Position numbers and translations under genes: made by a program. The notes under the pieces are model-generated. The model had not been told where the DNA came from and made no database searches. It saw only the letters and a program-made list of their open reading frames with translations. DNA of 46,709 nucleotides, taken from Pseudonocardia acidicola. Lineage in GTDB: Bacteria > Actinomycetota > Actinomycetes > Mycobacteriales > Pseudonocardiaceae. Where the stretch lies: the NCBI RefSeq assembly GCF_012911935.1, contig NZ_JAAXLA010000053.1:1-46709 (forward strand), written 5' to 3'. Every line of letters begins with the position of its first letter. Position 1 is the first letter of the stretch. This document shows positions 44,487 through 46,709 of the stretch, one piece after another.

Positions 44487-45368
44487 CTAGTCGGACGCGC
44501 CGGCGGCCATGCTCTCGCTCTGCTTGCGGTCGTCCCGGCGCGCGGACAGCTTGGAGATCGCGAACAACGCCTGCCGGCGGGCCCTGCCCGCGGGGGCGAG
44601 GAGCCGGCCGACCTGCAGGTCCAGGCCGCGGACCTGGAAGTGCGCGGACTCGCCGAGCTCCTCGATCAGCAGCCGCTGCTCGTCGTAGATCTCCTGTTCG
44701 TTCTCCGCCGACACCGAGCCGCGGCCGATCCGGAACGCGGCCAGGGTCTCGGGCAGGCCCAGGAACTCGCCGTACTGGAGCAGCCGCATCCACAGGTCGA
44801 GGTCCATGATGAAGCGGCGGTCCTCACGCCAGCCGCCCGCCGCGAAGAAGTGCTCGCGGCGGAACAGCACGTTGCCCGGCTCGCCGATCGGGTTGGCGCC
44901 GTTGCGCACGACCCGGCGGGCCACCTCGACGCTGGTCCGGACGCCGAGCAGGCCGGCCAGGCCGCGCCGCGGCACGATCACCCGGCTCTGCTCGTCGATC
45001 ATGTGCCGGCGGGCGGCGACCACCGCGAGCCCCGGGTCGGCCTCCATCGGGCCGACCTGGAACTCCAGGCAGCGCGGGTGCAGCAGGTCGTCGGCGCACA
45101 CCAGCTTGATCAGCGGGGCTCGGCAGAGCTCCACGGCCCGGTTCCAGTTGTCGGGCTGGGACAAGGTGCTGGGGTTGCGCTCGATCCGGATCCGCGGGTC
45201 GGAGAACGACCGCATGATGTCGAAGCTGGCGTCCGTGCTGGCGTTCTCGAGCAGCACGAGTTCGAAGTCGCGGTAGGTCTGGTCGAGCACGCTGCGGATG
45301 GTCTCGGCGAGGAAGCGCTCGCCGTTGTAGACCGGAATGCACACCGAGACGCTCGGCTGCGGCAACAT
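44487..45368 (-). CDS. Family 2 glycosyltransferase
   Basis: The 293-residue GT-A enzyme has VSVCIPVYNGERFLAETIRS, the nucleotide-binding LENASTD, the acceptor-side DDLLHP (LVCADDLLH) and a later MDLDLWMRL. It should transfer a sugar from a nucleotide sugar to a cell-envelope or secondary metabolite acceptor; the donor cannot be read from the sequence. No membrane helix is seen. The ATG at 45368 was chosen; the upstream part of the frame has no glycosyltransferase character. It converges with the metal permease, 6 bases between stops. Confidence 0.88.
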   Translation of the reverse strand: MLPQPSVSVCIPVYNGERFLAETIRSVLDQTYRDFELVLLENASTDASFDIMRSFSDPRIRIERNPSTLSQPDNWNRAVELCRAPLIKLVCADDLLHPRCLEFQVGPMEADPGLAVVAARRHMIDEQSRVIVPRRGLAGLLGVRTSVEVARRVVRNGANPIGEPGNVLFRREHFFAAGGWREDRRFIMDLDLWMRLLQYGEFLGLPETLAAFRIGRGSVSAENEQEIYDEQRLLIEELGESAHFQVRGLDLQVGRLLAPAGRARRQALFAISKLSARRDDRKQSESMAAGASD

Positions 45369-45800
45369 CGCGCAGGCCCCCCTGACGCTTCGCGGTGCCG
45401 GACCGCCGAGATCGGCCGAGCACTCTGGGTCACGATGCCGGGTGCGGCGCCCCGGACGTTGCGCGGGCACCGCGCGGCTGTTCTGACGGGACCGACCGTA
45501 CCCGGTCGGGCGATGGCGCCGACGTCGCCCTCCCGGTGTTGTGCTTGTCGGAGGGGGTGGTGGGGCAAATTCGACAGTCCGTACAGTCTGGTGCGACTAA
45601 GACAGCACGGTCACGCCGAATTGGGCTGAATGCGGTAGCAGTCCTACTCCGATCGCATGTCGGAGCCTCAGAAATGTAACGTAACGCGACGAGACCTGGC
45701 GCAGATAGAGCCTACGAGGCGAATGGGTCGGGTGACGGTCAGGCGCAGGGATGCGAGCTCGGCGCGAGCGCACCGTTGGTGCGGTGGGGGGAGATCAACG
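45369..45800. other. Divergent intergenic region between two glycosyltransferase genes
   Basis: It holds no gene that I can support. The part from about 45540 to 45690 is less GC-rich than the rest (for example AAATGTAACGTAACG) and is the likely site of the two divergent promoters. No clear palindrome or RNA was recognised. Confidence 0.4.
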
Positions 45801-46709
45801 ATGCAACGGACCGGCAACCCGCGGGTATCCGTCGTGGTGCCGACGCGGAACGAGGCGCGCAACCTCGAGGTCGTGCTGCCGGCGATCGCCGCGGTGCGCC
45901 CGGCCGTGCACGAGATCATCGTCGTGGACGGCCATTCCGTGGACGGGACCATCGAGACCGCGCAGCGGGTGCTGCCGTGGGTCAAGGTGATCACCCAGAC
46001 CCGCAAGGGCAAGGGCAACGCGATGGCCTGCGGCTTCGCCGCGGCCACCGGCGACGTGATCGTCATGTTCGACGCGGACGGTTCGGCCGACCCGCAGGAG
46101 ATCCCCGCCTTCGTGTCGGCCCTCGTCGCCGGCGCCGACTTCGCGAAGGGCAGCCGGTTCGTCCGCGGTGGGGGCAGCGACGACATCACGCTGCTGCGCA
46201 AGTCCGGCAACGCCGGGCTCAATGGCGTGGCCAACGCGCTGTTCGGCACCTCCTACACCGATCTGTGCTACGGCTACAACGCCTTCTGGGCCGATATCCT
46301 GCCCGTCCTGGAGCTGCCGGCGGTGGACGCTCCGGCGCCCGCGGACGGCATGCTCTGGGGCGACGGCTTCGAGATCGAGACCGTGCTCAACTGCCGCGTC
46401 GCCGCGGCCGGCCTGACGATCACCGAGGTTCCCTCGGTCGAGCGGGAGCGGATCTTCGGGCAGAGCAACCTGCGCACCTTCGCCGACGGCTCCCGGGTCC
46501 TGCGCACTCTGGTCGCCGAGCGCCGCCGGGCGGTCCGCCGGCGGGCCGAGCGGCGGCAACAGCCGGCCGCCCCGGCTCCGACCGGGCAGTCCCCGCTCGC
46601 CCAGCCCCCGCTCGCCCAGCCGCCGTTCGCCCAGCCGCCGTTCGCACCGCGCCCGGCGGGGCAGCGTCCGATGGCCCCGCCCCCGGCCCCGCAGCTTCCG
46701 GCCGCGGGC
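45801..46709 (+). CDS. DPM1-like family 2 glycosyltransferase (3' end outside window)
   Basis: The frame is open from ATG 45801 (behind GGGGGGAG) to the right edge, 303 codons. It begins RVSVVVPTRNEARNLEVVLP, with VVDGHSVDGT, the DxD-type MFDADGSADPQEIPAF, and FAKGSRFVRGGGSDDITLL plus GLNGVANALFGTSYTDLCYG. These are features of dolichol/polyprenyl-phosphate sugar synthase-like transferases and UDP-sugar enzymes. After about residue 255 the catalytic part ends and a Pro/Ala/Gln-rich tail with four tandem AQPP units begins, running off the edge. Confidence 0.88.
   Translation, partial: MQRTGNPRVSVVVPTRNEARNLEVVLPAIAAVRPAVHEIIVVDGHSVDGTIETAQRVLPWVKVITQTRKGKGNAMACGFAAATGDVIVMFDADGSADPQEIPAFVSALVAGADFAKGSRFVRGGGSDDITLLRKSGNAGLNGVANALFGTSYTDLCYGYNAFWADILPVLELPAVDAPAPADGMLWGDGFEIETVLNCRVAAAGLTITEVPSVERERIFGQSNLRTFADGSRVLRTLVAERRRAVRRRAERRQQPAAPAPTGQSPLAQPPLAQPPFAQPPFAPRPAGQRPMAPPPAPQLPAAG
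46593..46652 (+). repeat. 15-bp tandem repeat inside glycosyltransferase tail
   Basis: Three full and one partial unit of CCGCTCGCCCAGCCG type (CT/TT variation) encode PLAQP-PLAQP-PFAQP-PFAP. Length variation by slippage is likely here. Confidence 0.8.

Overview
The window is very GC-rich, has GTG starts, many 4-base gene overlaps and several apparently leaderless transcripts. Together with an ergothioneine operon and an acn-rip-moxR-fabG-inhA-hemH backbone, this points to an actinobacterium, most likely a Pseudonocardiaceae/Pseudonocardia-like chromosome (inference; no 16S gene is present).

Layout. 1-2.9 kb: the incomplete 5' part of a membrane protein with a degenerate kinase-like lobe, a DsbA-like thioredoxin-fold protein and a DUF2267 protein. 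3.0-7.9 kb: a tightly coupled minus-strand operon, TetR regulator - acyl-CoA dehydrogenase - selenophosphate synthetase (SelD) - NMNAT-like nucleotidyltransferase - archaeal-type iPGM/alkaline-phosphatase-superfamily protein. Every junction is a 4-base ATGA/GTGA overlap, and a long palindrome covers the start of the regulator. No selA, selB, selU or senB is visible, so the use of the selenophosphate is unexplained. This is the best candidate for an undescribed system. 8.0-13.9 kb: an AcnR-like repressor with its own 30-bp palindrome, the ergothioneine operon egtABCD and a cupin. 13.9-19.2 kb: a TauE/SafE exporter surrounded by a duplicated operator array, then a DUF5996 protein, an alpha/beta hydrolase, a PPOX-fold protein and a rhomboid-like membrane protein.

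19.4-29.7 kb and 38.0-41.7 kb follow the gene order of Mycobacterium tuberculosis Rv1474c-Rv1488: aconitase, NlpC/P60 hydrolase (here behind a probable c-di-AMP riboswitch), MoxR/DUF58/VWA, FabG, InhA, ferrochelatase, then an Rv1486c-like protein, NfeD and SPFH. The order is interrupted twice. The acnR homologue is separated from acn by the egt and exporter region. An 8-kb variable segment (29.7-38.0 kb) lies between hemH and the Rv1486c-like gene. That segment holds an alanine/sodium symporter, wrecks of a Tn3-family transposase, a flavoprotein reductase, an IS5-like transposase and a VOC protein, an intact tyrosine recombinase divergent from a zinc-finger coiled-coil protein, and a MoaD-like/beta-propeller pair.

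41.8-44.5 kb: a three-gene TroA-type zinc/manganese ABC importer with an operator-like palindrome. 44.5-46.7 kb: two divergent family 2 glycosyltransferases, the second running off the right edge. No tRNA, rRNA or CRISPR array was seen.
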